Numbered from the stretch's first letter, positions 35,513-44,390 are shown. The stretch is 64,000 bases of DNA from Thalassospira sp. HF15 (GCF_011806525.1 NZ_JAAVKI010000001.1:558001-622000), one strand, 5' to 3'. A program made the numbers and translations. The notes: generated from the letters alone by a model not told the origin.

Positions 35513-35548
35513 AAGCGGTTCCGGCTCCACTGTGGACCAGAACCGCTT
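35513..35548. terminator. Terminator between proX and the chemoreceptor gene
   Basis: AAGCGGTTC / GAACCGCTT with an inner TCCAC-T-GTGGA stem, followed by TTCGTTTGG. It sits between convergent genes and effectively separates proX from any downstream expression. Confidence 0.75.
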
Positions 35549-35573
35549 TCGTTTGGTTTCTGATTGAAAACAA

Positions 35574-37241
35574 TCACTGAATGCTTTCGAGAAACTTGTT
35601 GGCATTTTTGTGCAGGTTATCTGCCTCGCCGGACAACTCAGACGAGGACTGACGCACACTTTCTGTAATTTCGCTCGTTTGTTTGATGGATGTTGCGACA
35701 TCGTCAATATCAACATTCATTTGTTCGAATGTCTGATCTGCGCGTTGAATTGTCGCAACAATTTCATTTGCTGCGTCAGATTGACGGTCAACAGCATCGG
35801 CGATATCGCCCGAAACGACCTTTACTTCGTCAATGCATTTTCGGATTTCAGCAATCGCGTTGGCTGTGTGACCCGAAATAGACTGAACCGACGCAATTTG
35901 ACGGGTGATGTCTTCTGTCGCCTTCGCGGTCTGATTGGCAAGTGCCTTAACCTCGTTGGCAACCACAGCAAAGCCCTTGCCTGCGTCACCTGCACGTGCA
36001 GCTTCGATGGTTGCATTCAGGGCAAGCAAATTCGTCTGCTCTGCAATATCCTGGATAAGCTTGACCACATCACCGATTTTTTCCGCCTCAGAGGCAAGAC
36101 TGGTAACCGTCTCATCCGTGTGACTGGTTTGATCTACCGCCGTATCAATCACACCACGCGCCCCAAAAACTTGTTGGGAAACTTCTTCAAGAGCAGACCG
36201 CAAAATACCAGATGCCTCGGCAATCGAACGCATGCCGTTCGTTGCCTCAGCGACACATTCCAGCACTTTCTCTGTCTTTTGATGCGATTGCGTTGTTGTT
36301 CCGAAGAGCATCTGGGCATCCCCGCTAAGTCCGCTCGCAGATCTGCGAACGCTTTCGACAATTTCCCCAACGGTGCTTCGGAATGAAGAAGAGGTATTTT
36401 TAAGTCGCTGCGCATTTTCAGCACGGTTGCGCTCCTCTAGTTCTTCTCGTTCATTGCGCATCCGCTCCATTCGGACGGCGTTGTCTTTGAAGATCAACAA
36501 TGCATGCGACATTTCACCAATCTCGTCATTGCGACCCGTCGCCGGTATATCAACTTCAAGACGCCCGTCCGCCAGCGTGGACATTACGTTGGACATTGAT
36601 TTAAGAGGGGCCGCGACGATTTTTTGTACGGTCACAACCAGGACAAGCAACAGAATTGCCAGCAAAACAAATGCAACCGCCGCAAGCTGCAAGGCGTTGT
36701 CACGCATATCAGCTTCCAGCGAAGCAAACCCCCAGTAGGAGACAACAACGCCATTCGGTGCATCTGATTTGCCAAAGAATGAGGGAGCAACAACGACTTG
36801 AAATCCATCGACCATCGTTTCGCGCATTTCACCATCAGAAATAACATCGCCGACAATGGTCTGAAGGTCTGCCGTAGTTGGTAATGCCTGATCAGGTTGG
36901 ACAACCCTTGTAATTTCAGCACCACCAGCATCAAAAATCAGCGCAGCAGCCAGACCACTGTTGCTGTTCTCAATCAAAGAACCAAAGCTTCCGACAATCG
37001 CATCTTCCTTACGGAATTTAACCGCCCCGCCAATCTGTGAGGCGATAAGATTTGTAATAACACGATTGCTTTCGGAAAGTTTCGTTCGGGCAGAATCAAT
37101 GGAAAACGCAATTCCCAAATAAATCACAGCCAGAAATGCCACCGTCACAACAGCCGCTACCATCGCCAGTAATTTACCCCGGATAGACCAACCGCTTTTT
37201 TTGAACTCCGGCATCCCGGAACCTTGCGCTGCCAAACTCAT
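35574..37241 (-). CDS. Methyl-accepting chemotaxis protein
   Basis: 555 residues. First membrane helix about 24-47, a periplasmic sensing part of about 130 residues, second helix about 183-206, a HAMP domain ([25 protein letters not shown]), and a long signalling coiled coil with the conserved tip [20 protein letters not shown]. It has no C-terminal CheR-binding pentapeptide. The ligand is unknown. The ATG at 37241 follows GGAG by 7 bases. A periplasmic protein gene starts 670 bases upstream on the same strand and ends 79 bases before this one, so the two are probably made together. Confidence 0.93.
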   Translation of the reverse strand: MSLAAQGSGMPEFKKSGWSIRGKLLAMVAAVVTVAFLAVIYLGIAFSIDSARTKLSESNRVITNLIASQIGGAVKFRKEDAIVGSFGSLIENSNSGLAAALIFDAGGAEITRVVQPDQALPTTADLQTIVGDVISDGEMRETMVDGFQVVVAPSFFGKSDAPNGVVVSYWGFASLEADMRDNALQLAAVAFVLLAILLLVLVVTVQKIVAAPLKSMSNVMSTLADGRLEVDIPATGRNDEIGEMSHALLIFKDNAVRMERMRNEREELEERNRAENAQRLKNTSSSFRSTVGEIVESVRRSASGLSGDAQMLFGTTTQSHQKTEKVLECVAEATNGMRSIAEASGILRSALEEVSQQVFGARGVIDTAVDQTSHTDETVTSLASEAEKIGDVVKLIQDIAEQTNLLALNATIEAARAGDAGKGFAVVANEVKALANQTAKATEDITRQIASVQSISGHTANAIAEIRKCIDEVKVVSGDIADAVDRQSDAANEIVATIQRADQTFEQMNVDIDDVATSIKQTSEITESVRQSSSELSGEADNLHKNANKFLESIQ

Positions 37242-37320
37242 TATTCCACTCCGCTAGCGTTGCCAGAACCGATGTCAGATGATGCTTGATTGGCCATCCG
37301 ACACCGGTCAGGCTCATTTC

Positions 37321-37911
37321 TTATTGCAGTAGTTCAACATTGATTCCGACCGTTACCGCACCAACGACGCTTCCGTCTGCGGGATCGACAACTGGCAAAC
37401 TCAATTGTGATTGATAGGTTTGAGTCGACTCATCAAGTTCGACTTCACCAAAATGGACGGCATCCGGCCCCACGCTATAGGTCTGCTGCCACTTGGCTTC
37501 ATCGCCCTGCCAGTAATCACTCGTGACGCCACTTTGCCCAACATTCAGGCCTTTATTGTCCATGACAAATATTTCAGTCATCAGGCCTTCCGACTCTTCG
37601 GATTTCTGCATGAGGAATTTTGACAAGTCATTGGCCAAAACTTCATCGATCATTGGCCGGCTTGCAGCGGATGTTTCCGCCCGCCATTGGGCGTCAAGCG
37701 CATCAATATCTGCCTGACCAAGACCTGCATTTTCAGCGTTTTGCGCCTTGATCGCGTCAATAACAACCGGATCAGAGATCCAGCCTTTGACATCACCTGC
37801 AAACGCCATCAGTTCGGCCTCGTACTCGTTGGCGCTCACTGCATGTACCCCAATGAACGAAGACATAGACAGCGCACACACCGCCGCCATGATAGTTGAC
37901 TTTAATGACAT
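37321..37911 (-). CDS. Secreted sensor-like protein (cache/PDC-like), unknown function
   Basis: 196 residues. Signal peptide about 1-27 (ending VSA), so periplasmic. The body has a helical half (VKGWISDPVVIDAIKAQN) and a beta half (TEIFVMDNKGLNVGQSG, SLPVVDPADGSVVGAVTVGI), the layout of the single cache/PDC domain found in the periplasmic part of many chemoreceptors and sensor kinases, but here with no membrane anchor. ATG 37911 has a clean GGAGG ribosome-binding site 6 bases ahead, whereas the longer frame (37929) has none. Next to a chemoreceptor gene, it may be a soluble ligand-binding partner; that is inference. Confidence 0.75.
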   Translation of the reverse strand: MSLKSTIMAAVCALSMSSFIGVHAVSANEYEAELMAFAGDVKGWISDPVVIDAIKAQNAENAGLGQADIDALDAQWRAETSAASRPMIDEVLANDLSKFLMQKSEESEGLMTEIFVMDNKGLNVGQSGVTSDYWQGDEAKWQQTYSVGPDAVHFGEVELDESTQTYQSQLSLPVVDPADGSVVGAVTVGINVELLQ

Positions 37912-38186
37912 CAGTTCCTCCCACGTCATTTCACACTCGACGGATCAGCCATTTTTTCTGGCGAAACTTCGGACAGCTTTGACGTGGGCACGCAGCAAAA
38001 AAATTCAATCAAAAGTGTTGCCAAAAAAAATAGGATCATCCCTCTTGATTTCGAATGACAACTACCCAAACGAATAGCCGGCAAAAAAACCATTAGCCCA
38101 ACCCAAAACTGGCATAAAATATGACACACATAGAGATTTACGGGTGCATCCGAAAAACATCTGCGACGCACATATACCATTGTATG

Positions 38187-38316
38187 ATTTGGGCAAACCA
38201 GTGACAGCACCAACACATTTCAAGACCATTTGAATGTGCTGTTGGACCTTTGGAACAAAGCGATGCAAAACCTGGCATCCACGATTGTTGCCGCACGCGT
38301 TGAAAGTGCGATGTAA
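38187..38316 (+). pseudogene. Possible gene remnant with proW/proX-like pieces
   Basis: An open stretch of 42 codons from the preceding stop ends LWNKAMQNLASTIVAARVESAM. LWNKAMQNLA resembles LWDKAMQTLA of the ProW permease (nucleotides 38248-38294 against about 40530-40576, roughly 72% identical by eye). The last nine residues VAARVESAM resemble the proX end VAARVENAL. The bases around 38231-38244 also resemble the start of proW. No start codon or ribosome-binding site is seen. Each match is short, so coincidence is possible; a terminator-like hairpin follows. Confidence 0.3.
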
Positions 38317-38340
38317 GCAACACAGAGCGGAAAGCGATCA

Positions 38341-38372
38341 AACACCCCGCAGGAGAAATCTTGTGGGGTGTT
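38341..38372 (+). terminator. Terminator-like hairpin behind the remnant
   Basis: AACACCCCGCA / TGTGGGGTGTT, an 11-bp stem with one wobble pair and a 10-base loop. There is only a weak T tract, so termination would be modest. It suggests that a real plus-strand gene once ended here. Confidence 0.5.
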
Positions 38373-38476
38373 CTGCGTTTGGGGACAAGCCCGCCACAAT
38401 TGCCGATTGCAAAGCAGAACCAAGGCACGTTTAATCAGATAAACAGCATAGACCGCCGATGGCATTGGGGAGCCAA

Positions 38477-39712
38477 ATGAATCAGGAAGAAACACTCGCG
38501 CTTTGGCAACAGGGCAAAGAGGCATGGAATGCATGGGCCGAAAAGATGCTGGCGGAACGCAAGGCGCTGGAGGACAAAGGCGAGTGGGAAGTCACCATTA
38601 TGCCTTGGGGAGAAAAACGCCAAAGCGAGACAACCAAGAAATGGCTCAAGAACGCCCGTGCAGTCTTTTCCTCAGAAAAAACGCCACATGTTTTTCCGGA
38701 CGCGACCACTTTCGAAGGCTGGCTGTTTCCATCCGTCTCTGAATGGAATGTAGCGACCTTTAATGGTGACACGTGGTTCGATAGCGCGACCTTTAAGGAC
38801 GTCGCGCTGTTCAGTGGTGCGACCTTTGAGGGCGTCGCGAGGTTCAGTGACACGACCTTTAAGGGCGTCGCGGGGTTCAATAGCGTCTGTTTTGAAAAGC
38901 CAACCCATTTTTCGCGCACACGATTTAATACCAACGCTTCCTTTAACTCTTCCCAAATCAAACAAGCCTTTGACCTGAGTGGGGCACGGTTCAAGGAAGT
39001 GCCCGACTTCCGACAAACCCATTGTGAAGAAGCGCCGTTGCTTGATGATGTCCACATTGACAGCACCATCATCAAGCAACGACAATCTTCTGATGAACCG
39101 GACTTCACAGTCACTGCAAATTATCGTGCGCTCAAACGTCTTGCCATTCTGGGGCATGATCACAAACACGAGGTAGAATTCTTTGCTGAAGAACTGCGCT
39201 CAAAACGATTAATGGTTGATAGAAACCGGCCTTTGGAATGGATGTTGAACGGTCTCTACCAAATTACTTCAGACTACGGACGGTCCATTTTTCGACCCGT
39301 TCTTTGGTGGCTGCCGGTTATGCTAGTCTCAACAGCACTATACTTGTCTTCGTCTACGACCAATACAGCCCCCAGCTCAGCCTTGAATGCCGCAAAATAC
39401 ATGCTTTTAGATACAGCATGGACGATAGCTGACCCTATATTGTGATTGCCTGATATTCCAAAAGCACCAACAGTGCAGTGCCACAATGACCTTGGATCAG
39501 GAATATCTGCGGCGTATCAGCTATCGACCAGTAAAGGATTAATCATCCCAGGGTTTGCAGATAGAAAACTGATCGACCAAGCTTATAGGTGCCTTTACGG
39601 CAGCAACTTACCATTTGGTATTTCTTGGATTATAGGTATTCAAACGCTGTTTTCCGCGGCACTGCTTTTCCTGTTTCTGCTCGGCATCCGCAACCGCTTC
39701 AAACTGAAATAG
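38477..39712 (+). pseudogene. Pentapeptide-repeat membrane protein gene interrupted by one in-frame TGA
   Basis: ATG 38477 follows GGGGAG by 4 bases. The frame runs to TGA at 39443-39445 (codon 323) and resumes in the same frame to a stop at 39712, 411 codons in all. The first part has a helical start, then decapeptide-like repeats (ATFKDVALF, ATFEGVARF, TTFKGVAGF, about residues 95-140) that build a right-handed beta helix, and a membrane segment (PVLWWLPVMLVSTALYLS). The part behind the TGA ends in a second helix and the typical family finish (IQTLFSAALLFLFLLGIRN). Both membrane segments belong to one protein, so the TGA splits a normal gene. It is a recent nonsense mutation, a sequencing error or a readthrough site. 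Confidence 0.75.
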
Positions 39713-39722
39713 GCCAAACCGT

Positions 39723-40100
39723 TCACTGCTCTGGGTTATGCACCGCTGCCAGCTGACAATGCGTGAGGCGTTTGAAGCGCCATGCGGCCCACAGGCGATA
39801 AACAAGATTTGCAATCTGTCGAATAATCGGCAGCGCGACGATCGCTGCAAAAACCCGCCATCGGCTAAGCTGCCGCCAGATCAGAATGAAGGCATCAGCA
39901 CCGGCATGCCATTGCCCATCTGAATCCAAGGCGCGCATTTGTTTTAAGCCTTCGACAAGGGAAATGCCGTGCTTTTCAAGATCACCGGCATGTTCCGTGA
40001 CGTCCCGCCATTCGAAAACGCCGCTGGGTGCTATGTTGCGGTAGTAATTGATTTCGCGCGAACACAGCCCGCATTTTCCGTCATAGAACACCGTGATCAT
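39723..40100 (-). CDS. DCC-family (DUF393) thiol-disulfide oxidoreductase-like protein
   Basis: 125 residues from ATG 40100, which follows GAGGG by 5 bases; the frame is open to 40169. It begins ITVFYDGKCGLCSREINYY, with the two cysteines of the DxxCxxC motif after a YDG strand that define the DCC family. RYWAAW-like basic/aromatic helices (LVYRLWAAWRFKR) follow near the C-terminus. Predicted to be a small thioredoxin-like oxidoreductase; the substrate is unknown. It runs towards the pentapeptide gene, 10 bases apart. Confidence 0.85.
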   Translation of the reverse strand: MITVFYDGKCGLCSREINYYRNIAPSGVFEWRDVTEHAGDLEKHGISLVEGLKQMRALDSDGQWHAGADAFILIWRQLSRWRVFAAIVALPIIRQIANLVYRLWAAWRFKRLTHCQLAAVHNPEQ

Positions 40101-40268
40101 CGAACCCTCGCAAACGGTCGCGTTTCCATTTTCAATACGATGTCCCCTGCCCTTTAGATTAGAAGCCAAACGGATCGGATCATGTGCGATTAACGGTCGC
40201 GCCTGAGGATTGATCTTGTTAGGCTCTTACGCTCATTGATTTTTTGAGCAGATCGGGCCTGTTGCGCC

Positions 40269-41132
40269 ATGTTTCCAGAACAGTTGAATGTGCCGTTGGG
40301 CAAGTGGGTCAATCAGTTTGTTGATTGGCTGGTGATCAATTATGGCGCGGCGTTTGAGGCCTTTGCCGACAGTTTACTGACCGTTCTGGTCGCGCTGGAG
40401 CAGGTTTTGCGTGGTACACCCTGGTGGGTGGTCTTGATCGCCATTGCGGCCATCACCTGGCATGCCAGCAAGAACTGGAAGCTTGTGGTTGGTCTGGTTG
40501 TTGCGATGTTTATCATCGGCACATTGGGCCTGTGGGACAAAGCGATGCAGACCTTGGCGCTGATGATTGTCGCCACATCGCTTTCGGTTTTGATTGGCAT
40601 TCCGGTCGGCATCGCCATGGCGATGTCCAATCGTCTGCGGGCCGTCATGTTGCCGATCCTTGATACCATGCAGACCATGCCGAGTTTCGTCTATCTGATC
40701 CCTGCCCTGATGCTGTTTGGCTTGGGCAAGGTTCCAGCGATCCTTGCCACCGTGATTTATGCCGCCCCGCCCGTCATGCGCCTGACCGATTTGGGCATAC
40801 GTCTTGTTGATCAGGAAGTGCTGGAAGCATCCCGGTCGTTTGGCGCCAGCCGCAAGCAAATCCTGTTTGGGGTACAGTTACCGCTGGCACTTCCCAACAT
40901 CATGGCCGGGATCAACCAGACGACGATGATGTCGATTTCGATGGTGGTGATTGCATCCATGATCGGTGCGCGCGGGCTTGGCGAGCAGGTCCTGATGGGT
41001 ATTCAGCGCCTGGACGTCGGGGCTGGCATGGAAGCCGGCATTGCGATTGTGCTTCTGGCCGTGGTGTTTGACCGGATCGGTCAGGCCTATGGCAAGCGAT
41101 CCCAACGCAATCCGAATGCGGAGGATGCGTGA
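40269..41132 (+). CDS. proW: Glycine betaine/choline-type ABC permease
   Basis: 287 residues with about six membrane helices after a 20-residue start. ATSLSVLIGIPVGIAMAMSN and the EAA loop VLEASRSFGASRKQILFGVQ are typical for ProW/OpuAB. It forms the channel that works with ProX and ProV. No clear ribosome-binding site precedes the ATG at 40269; a slightly later start is possible. Its stop overlaps the proV start by one base. Its binding protein gene proX is detached, 4.8 kb upstream. Confidence 0.9.
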   Translation: MFPEQLNVPLGKWVNQFVDWLVINYGAAFEAFADSLLTVLVALEQVLRGTPWWVVLIAIAAITWHASKNWKLVVGLVVAMFIIGTLGLWDKAMQTLALMIVATSLSVLIGIPVGIAMAMSNRLRAVMLPILDTMQTMPSFVYLIPALMLFGLGKVPAILATVIYAAPPVMRLTDLGIRLVDQEVLEASRSFGASRKQILFGVQLPLALPNIMAGINQTTMMSISMVVIASMIGARGLGEQVLMGIQRLDVGAGMEAGIAIVLLAVVFDRIGQAYGKRSQRNPNAEDA

Positions 41133-42157
41133 TGAGCTATATCGAAATCCGCAATATTTTCAAAATCTTCGGCCCCGACCCGAAATCGGCACTTGAACTG
41201 GCAAAGGGTGGCGCGGACAAGGATGAAATCCTGTCGAAAACAGGTCACACGGTCGGCCTGCATGATGTGTCCCTGTCAATTGAACAGGGCGAAACCTTTG
41301 TCGTCATGGGTCTTTCGGGATCGGGCAAATCAACCTTGATCCGCCATCTTAATCGGCTTATCGATCCGACGGCCGGCAGCATTTCCTTTGGCGGCGAAGA
41401 CATCCTTGCCATGGATATCCCGGCCCTGAATGCGTTTCGCCGCAAGCGGCTTGGTATGGTGTTTCAACGCTTTGGCCTGCTGCCCCATCGCAATGTGATG
41501 GATAACGTGGCCTATGGACTGGAAATCCAGGGCACCGCGCGCAAAGACCGCGAAGCAGCCGCTTCAAAATGGATCGAGCGGGTTGGCCTTGCGGGATATG
41601 AAACCAAATTCCCCGATCAGTTATCGGGTGGCATGCAGCAACGCGTTGGCCTTGCCCGTGCATTGGCGACCGATCCGGAAGTTTTGCTGATGGATGAGGC
41701 GTTCTCTGCCCTCGATCCGTTGATCCGGTCTGACATGCAGGACGAGTTGATGAAGCTTCAGGCAGAGCTTCACAAGACGATTGTCTTTATTACCCACGAT
41801 CTGGATGAGGCGCTTAAGATCGGGGACCGGATCGCCATCCTGAAAGACGGCAAGCTGGTGCAGGTCGGACGGCCAGAGGAAATCGTGCTTAAGCCCGCCA
41901 ATGACTATGTGCAGGCCTTTACCCACGATGTGAACCGGTCGAGGGTCTTGCGCGCCAAATCGATCATGGCACCGATCAGCGAAACCGACAGTGCCGCGAC
42001 CACACGCGACCTGCCAACCATTCAGGCCAATGCCCTTCTTCGCGATATTCTGCCGATTGCGCTTGCAAATGGTACGGCGATGACGGTGCTCGATACCAAC
42101 GACACGCCGATTGGCACCCTGTCACCGCAACAGATTGTTGATGCACTCAACGGCTAA
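41132..42157 (+). CDS. proV: Glycine betaine/choline-type ABC ATPase
   Basis: 341 residues. Walker A GLSGSGKST, Q-loop VFQRFGLLPHRNV, signature LSGGMQQRVGLARAL, Walker B VLLMDEAFSALDPLIR and switch His FITHDLDEAL. The C-terminal 80 residues are a shortened regulatory region, with no obvious full CBS pair; E. coli ProV has about 400 residues. The ATG at 41132 has GGAGG 7 bases ahead and overlaps the proW stop (TGATG); a GTG at 41129 is an alternative. It powers uptake of a compatible solute, choline or proline. Confidence 0.93.
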   Translation: MSYIEIRNIFKIFGPDPKSALELAKGGADKDEILSKTGHTVGLHDVSLSIEQGETFVVMGLSGSGKSTLIRHLNRLIDPTAGSISFGGEDILAMDIPALNAFRRKRLGMVFQRFGLLPHRNVMDNVAYGLEIQGTARKDREAAASKWIERVGLAGYETKFPDQLSGGMQQRVGLARALATDPEVLLMDEAFSALDPLIRSDMQDELMKLQAELHKTIVFITHDLDEALKIGDRIAILKDGKLVQVGRPEEIVLKPANDYVQAFTHDVNRSRVLRAKSIMAPISETDSAATTRDLPTIQANALLRDILPIALANGTAMTVLDTNDTPIGTLSPQQIVDALNG

Positions 42158-42175
42158 AGCGCGCTAGTCGGGCAG

Positions 42176-42664
42176 TCAGTCCTCAATGATCTGGCAGCGT
42201 CGGAAATAGCGGAGCTCGGTATTCTCAGCATTGGCGTCATCTGTATGCTGATGAATGATGCGATACATTCTGCTATCGACCGCACCGTTATGTTCGGTGG
42301 CGATGACCAGCCACAGAAAGCCGTTTTCATCAGCACGGGCGCGATCTGTCGGAGATGGCAGCGCCTTGCCATTGGGGTGGGAATGAAAACATCCGACAAC
42401 CCGCTCGCCCTTATGCCGGGCAGTGCGATGGCACTCAATCAGGGTTTGCGGATCGATCTCGAACGTGGTCAGGGGATCTTCCGCGACGTTGCGGGCAAAG
42501 ACGACGCGCCTGATCTTGTTAGGCGTATCAATGGCAGCGATCAATAGGCCACAGGCTTCTTGGGGCCATTGCAGGGCGCAGAAATCATGAATTTCGTCAC
42601 GCAGGGCATTGGCGAGTGCGATTTGGGTCTGGTCTTGCCCACCTGTTGGTCTATCGCTTGTCAT
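42176..42664 (-). CDS. JAMM/MPN metalloprotease-family protein (M67)
   Basis: 162 residues. EACGLLIAA carries the catalytic Glu and GCFHSHPNGKALPSPTDRARA the HxHx7-10SxxD zinc-binding JAMM motif, complete. Bacterial stand-alone members cleave isopeptide or cysteine-adduct bonds, for example in thiocarboxylate-carrier sulfur transfer. No ubiquitin-like carrier or E1-like gene is nearby, so its partner is unknown. It converges on proV with an 18-base gap. Confidence 0.88.
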   Translation of the reverse strand: MTSDRPTGGQDQTQIALANALRDEIHDFCALQWPQEACGLLIAAIDTPNKIRRVVFARNVAEDPLTTFEIDPQTLIECHRTARHKGERVVGCFHSHPNGKALPSPTDRARADENGFLWLVIATEHNGAVDSRMYRIIHQHTDDANAENTELRYFRRCQIIED

Positions 42665-42708
42665 CCCCTGCCCATCCCCATCACCGCAACTGTCTTTGTC
42701 CTTATCGA

Positions 42709-43080
42709 CTACTTTGCATCCTGATTGAGGATGATGCGTCCGAGAACTTTTTTCTCCGTCAGCGACACAATCACAAGGCGCGCACTTTCACCGTGGTGGC
42801 CTTCGATATGAAGGGTTGCCCGATTGCCGTCGACGGTAAAGCCGACAAGGCGTTCATCGTCATCCATGTCGATGGTGATGTCACCGAATGCGCCAAGGGC
42901 GGCTTGCGGTGTGTTGCTGTTGGTTCCTGCAACAGGGACAGATGGCGTTACAGTTGGTTCGTTCGTCTCGGCCACGGTGTCCGGGTTGTTCTTGTCGAGT
43001 GACAGACCATAGACGACAAGTCCGATGCCCACCACGATCAGAATACCCATGAACGCGACCAAAGCCTTAATTACACGCAT
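42709..43080 (-). CDS. Small single-helix membrane protein, unknown function (DUF6476-like)
   Basis: 123 residues from ATG 43080 (the frame opens at 43098). One hydrophobic helix (about 5-27, LVAFMGILIVVGIGLVVYGL) anchors a soluble part with a Thr/Pro-rich linker and a small beta domain (DERLVGFTVDGNRATLHIEG ... RLVIVSLTEKKVLGRIIL). It recalls an uncharacterised alphaproteobacterial family. It is 44 bases before the JAMM gene on the same strand, so both may be one transcript, and is divergent from rluD. Confidence 0.65.
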   Translation of the reverse strand: MRVIKALVAFMGILIVVGIGLVVYGLSLDKNNPDTVAETNEPTVTPSVPVAGTNSNTPQAALGAFGDITIDMDDDERLVGFTVDGNRATLHIEGHHGESARLVIVSLTEKKVLGRIILNQDAK

Positions 43081-43299
43081 CGTATTTCCAACTGACAAAG
43101 CTTGATGAAACCTGCATGCTCGCCAAAAGCGCGATCATACGAACCCTAATCCAAGGCCATAGCGACAAGCACGATCAATTGCAAGGCAACAAACACCGCA
43201 TGATGTCGCAATTGATTGCAATCGCCCGATAAAGCGCTACAAGCTGGCCAGACCAATATGACCCTGATCACTACCGAAACTCCATCGCGATAGCCAAAG

Positions 43300-44271
43300 A
43301 TGTCTGACAATCTGAGTTACACTGCAACTGCCGATGACGAAGGTGCGCGCCTTGACAAGGTGCTGGCAACCGCCTGGCCTGAACAGTCACGCTCGCGCAT
43401 CAAGGCTTTGATCGAAGAAGGTCAACTCAGCGTCAATGGCAAGCCTGCGACCAAGATGTCGGCCAAGGTCAAGGCTGGCGATGTTTTTGATCTGATCGTA
43501 CCGGAACCGGAAATGGCCGAGCCCCTCCCCGAAGACATCAAGCTTGATGTTCTCTATGAGGACGAAGACCTTCTGGTGATCAACAAGCCCGCCGGTATGG
43601 TTGTTCATCCGGCTGCCGGCAATGAAAGCGGCACGCTTGTAAATGCGCTTTTGGCCCATTGCGGCGATAGCCTTTCGGGTATTGGTGGTGTGAAGCGCCC
43701 GGGTATCGTCCATCGTCTGGACAAGGATACCAGCGGTGCAATGGTCGTGGCCAAGAACGACACCACCCATCGGGCGCTTTCCAAGCTTTTCTCCGAGGAC
43801 AAGGAAAATATTGATCGCGCCTACCTTGCTGTTGTGTGGGGTGTCCCCAAACCTTTGAATGGCGATATTGAAGGGAATATTGGCCGTAGTCCGCATAACC
43901 GCAAAAAGATGACTGTGGTCAAAAATTCCGGGAAATATGCGCTTACGCACTACAAGACCCTGCAATTTCGAGACGACTCGTTGGCATCACTGGTTGAATG
44001 CCGCCTTGCAACCGGACGTACACATCAAATTCGTGTTCATATGAACCATATTGGCCACTCAATTGTGTGTGATCCTGTTTACGGCAGAAATAGAACTGTT
44101 CTAAAGCTCAACCCTGAGACGCAGGATATTTTGAACGCATTCAACAAACAGGCCCTACATGCCCGAACGCTAGGATTTCTGCACCCTCGGACAGGAACCT
44201 ACATATTGACCGAGGCACCCGTCCCGGAAGACCTTTTGGGCCTAATGGACGCCTTGGAACTATACTATTGA
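43300..44271 (+). CDS. rluD: 23S rRNA pseudouridine synthase RluD
   Basis: 323 residues. An S4 RNA-binding domain (about 15-75, RLDKVLATAWPEQSRSRIKALI) and a catalytic domain with VINKPAGMVVHPAAG, the Asp motif GIVHRLDKDTSGAMV and RTHQIRVHMNHIGHSIVCD. It makes pseudouridines in helix 69 of 23S rRNA. Its N-terminus and length are typical of RluD rather than RluC or RluA. It lies next to rpoH, an arrangement common in alphaproteobacteria as I recall. Confidence 0.94.
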   Translation: MSDNLSYTATADDEGARLDKVLATAWPEQSRSRIKALIEEGQLSVNGKPATKMSAKVKAGDVFDLIVPEPEMAEPLPEDIKLDVLYEDEDLLVINKPAGMVVHPAAGNESGTLVNALLAHCGDSLSGIGGVKRPGIVHRLDKDTSGAMVVAKNDTTHRALSKLFSEDKENIDRAYLAVVWGVPKPLNGDIEGNIGRSPHNRKKMTVVKNSGKYALTHYKTLQFRDDSLASLVECRLATGRTHQIRVHMNHIGHSIVCDPVYGRNRTVLKLNPETQDILNAFNKQALHARTLGFLHPRTGTYILTEAPVPEDLLGLMDALELYY

Positions 44272-44305
44272 ATAGTTTTTACTATCCATAAAGTCTAATT
44301 TTCCA

Positions 44306-44333
44306 TTGACGGTTTCTAATACCCCCGTATAAG
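44306..44333 (+). promoter_or_regulatory. Predicted sigma-70 promoter of rpoH
   Basis: TTGACG at 44306-44311, 16-bp spacer, TATAAG at 44328-44333. Start expected at about 44340, directly before the leader hairpin. Confidence 0.65.
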
Positions 44334-44340
44334 CTCCTAG

Positions 44341-44366
44341 AAAGTGCAAGGGGATAAATGCACTTT
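44341..44366 (+). promoter_or_regulatory. Hairpin at the predicted 5' end of the rpoH mRNA
   Basis: AAAGTGCA / TGCACTTT, a perfect 8-bp stem with a 10-base loop, followed by further Ts (44367-44368). It begins at the predicted transcription start and ends 14 bases before the GGAGG ribosome-binding site (44381-44385), which stays unpaired. Confidence 0.5.
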
Positions 44367-44390
44367 TTGAAAGCAATACGGGAGGCTTCA

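Larger units (their letters stand above)
37912..38476. other. 565-bp A/T-richer intergenic region
   Basis: No intact gene. It is visibly richer in A/T than its flanks up to about 38200. It holds one short open stretch with weak resemblance to proW and proX ends (38187-38316), followed by a terminator-like hairpin (38341-38372). The layout suggests a remodelled junction. Confidence 0.4.

Noticed and set aside
37912..38476. Insertion sequence or prophage remnant
   Set aside because: No transposase or integrase fragment, terminal repeats or target duplication are visible.
38782..38884. Short tandem repeats as a CRISPR array
   Set aside because: The repeats are imperfect, uninterrupted by unique spacers and lie in frame inside a beta-helix coding region.
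39443..39445. TGA as a selenocysteine codon
   Set aside because: No SECIS-like stem-loop is apparent directly downstream, and pentapeptide-repeat proteins have no known selenocysteine.
43173..43217. Inverted repeat GATCAATTGC / GCAATTGATT between the DUF6476-like gene and rluD
   Set aside because: A 9-bp match with a 25-base loop in a divergent promoter region; no further support for an operator or RNA role.
44341..44390. rpoH leader as a ROSE or fourU RNA thermometer
   Set aside because: The GGAGG ribosome-binding site is not paired in the visible hairpin and no anti-ribosome-binding segment is seen in the predicted leader.
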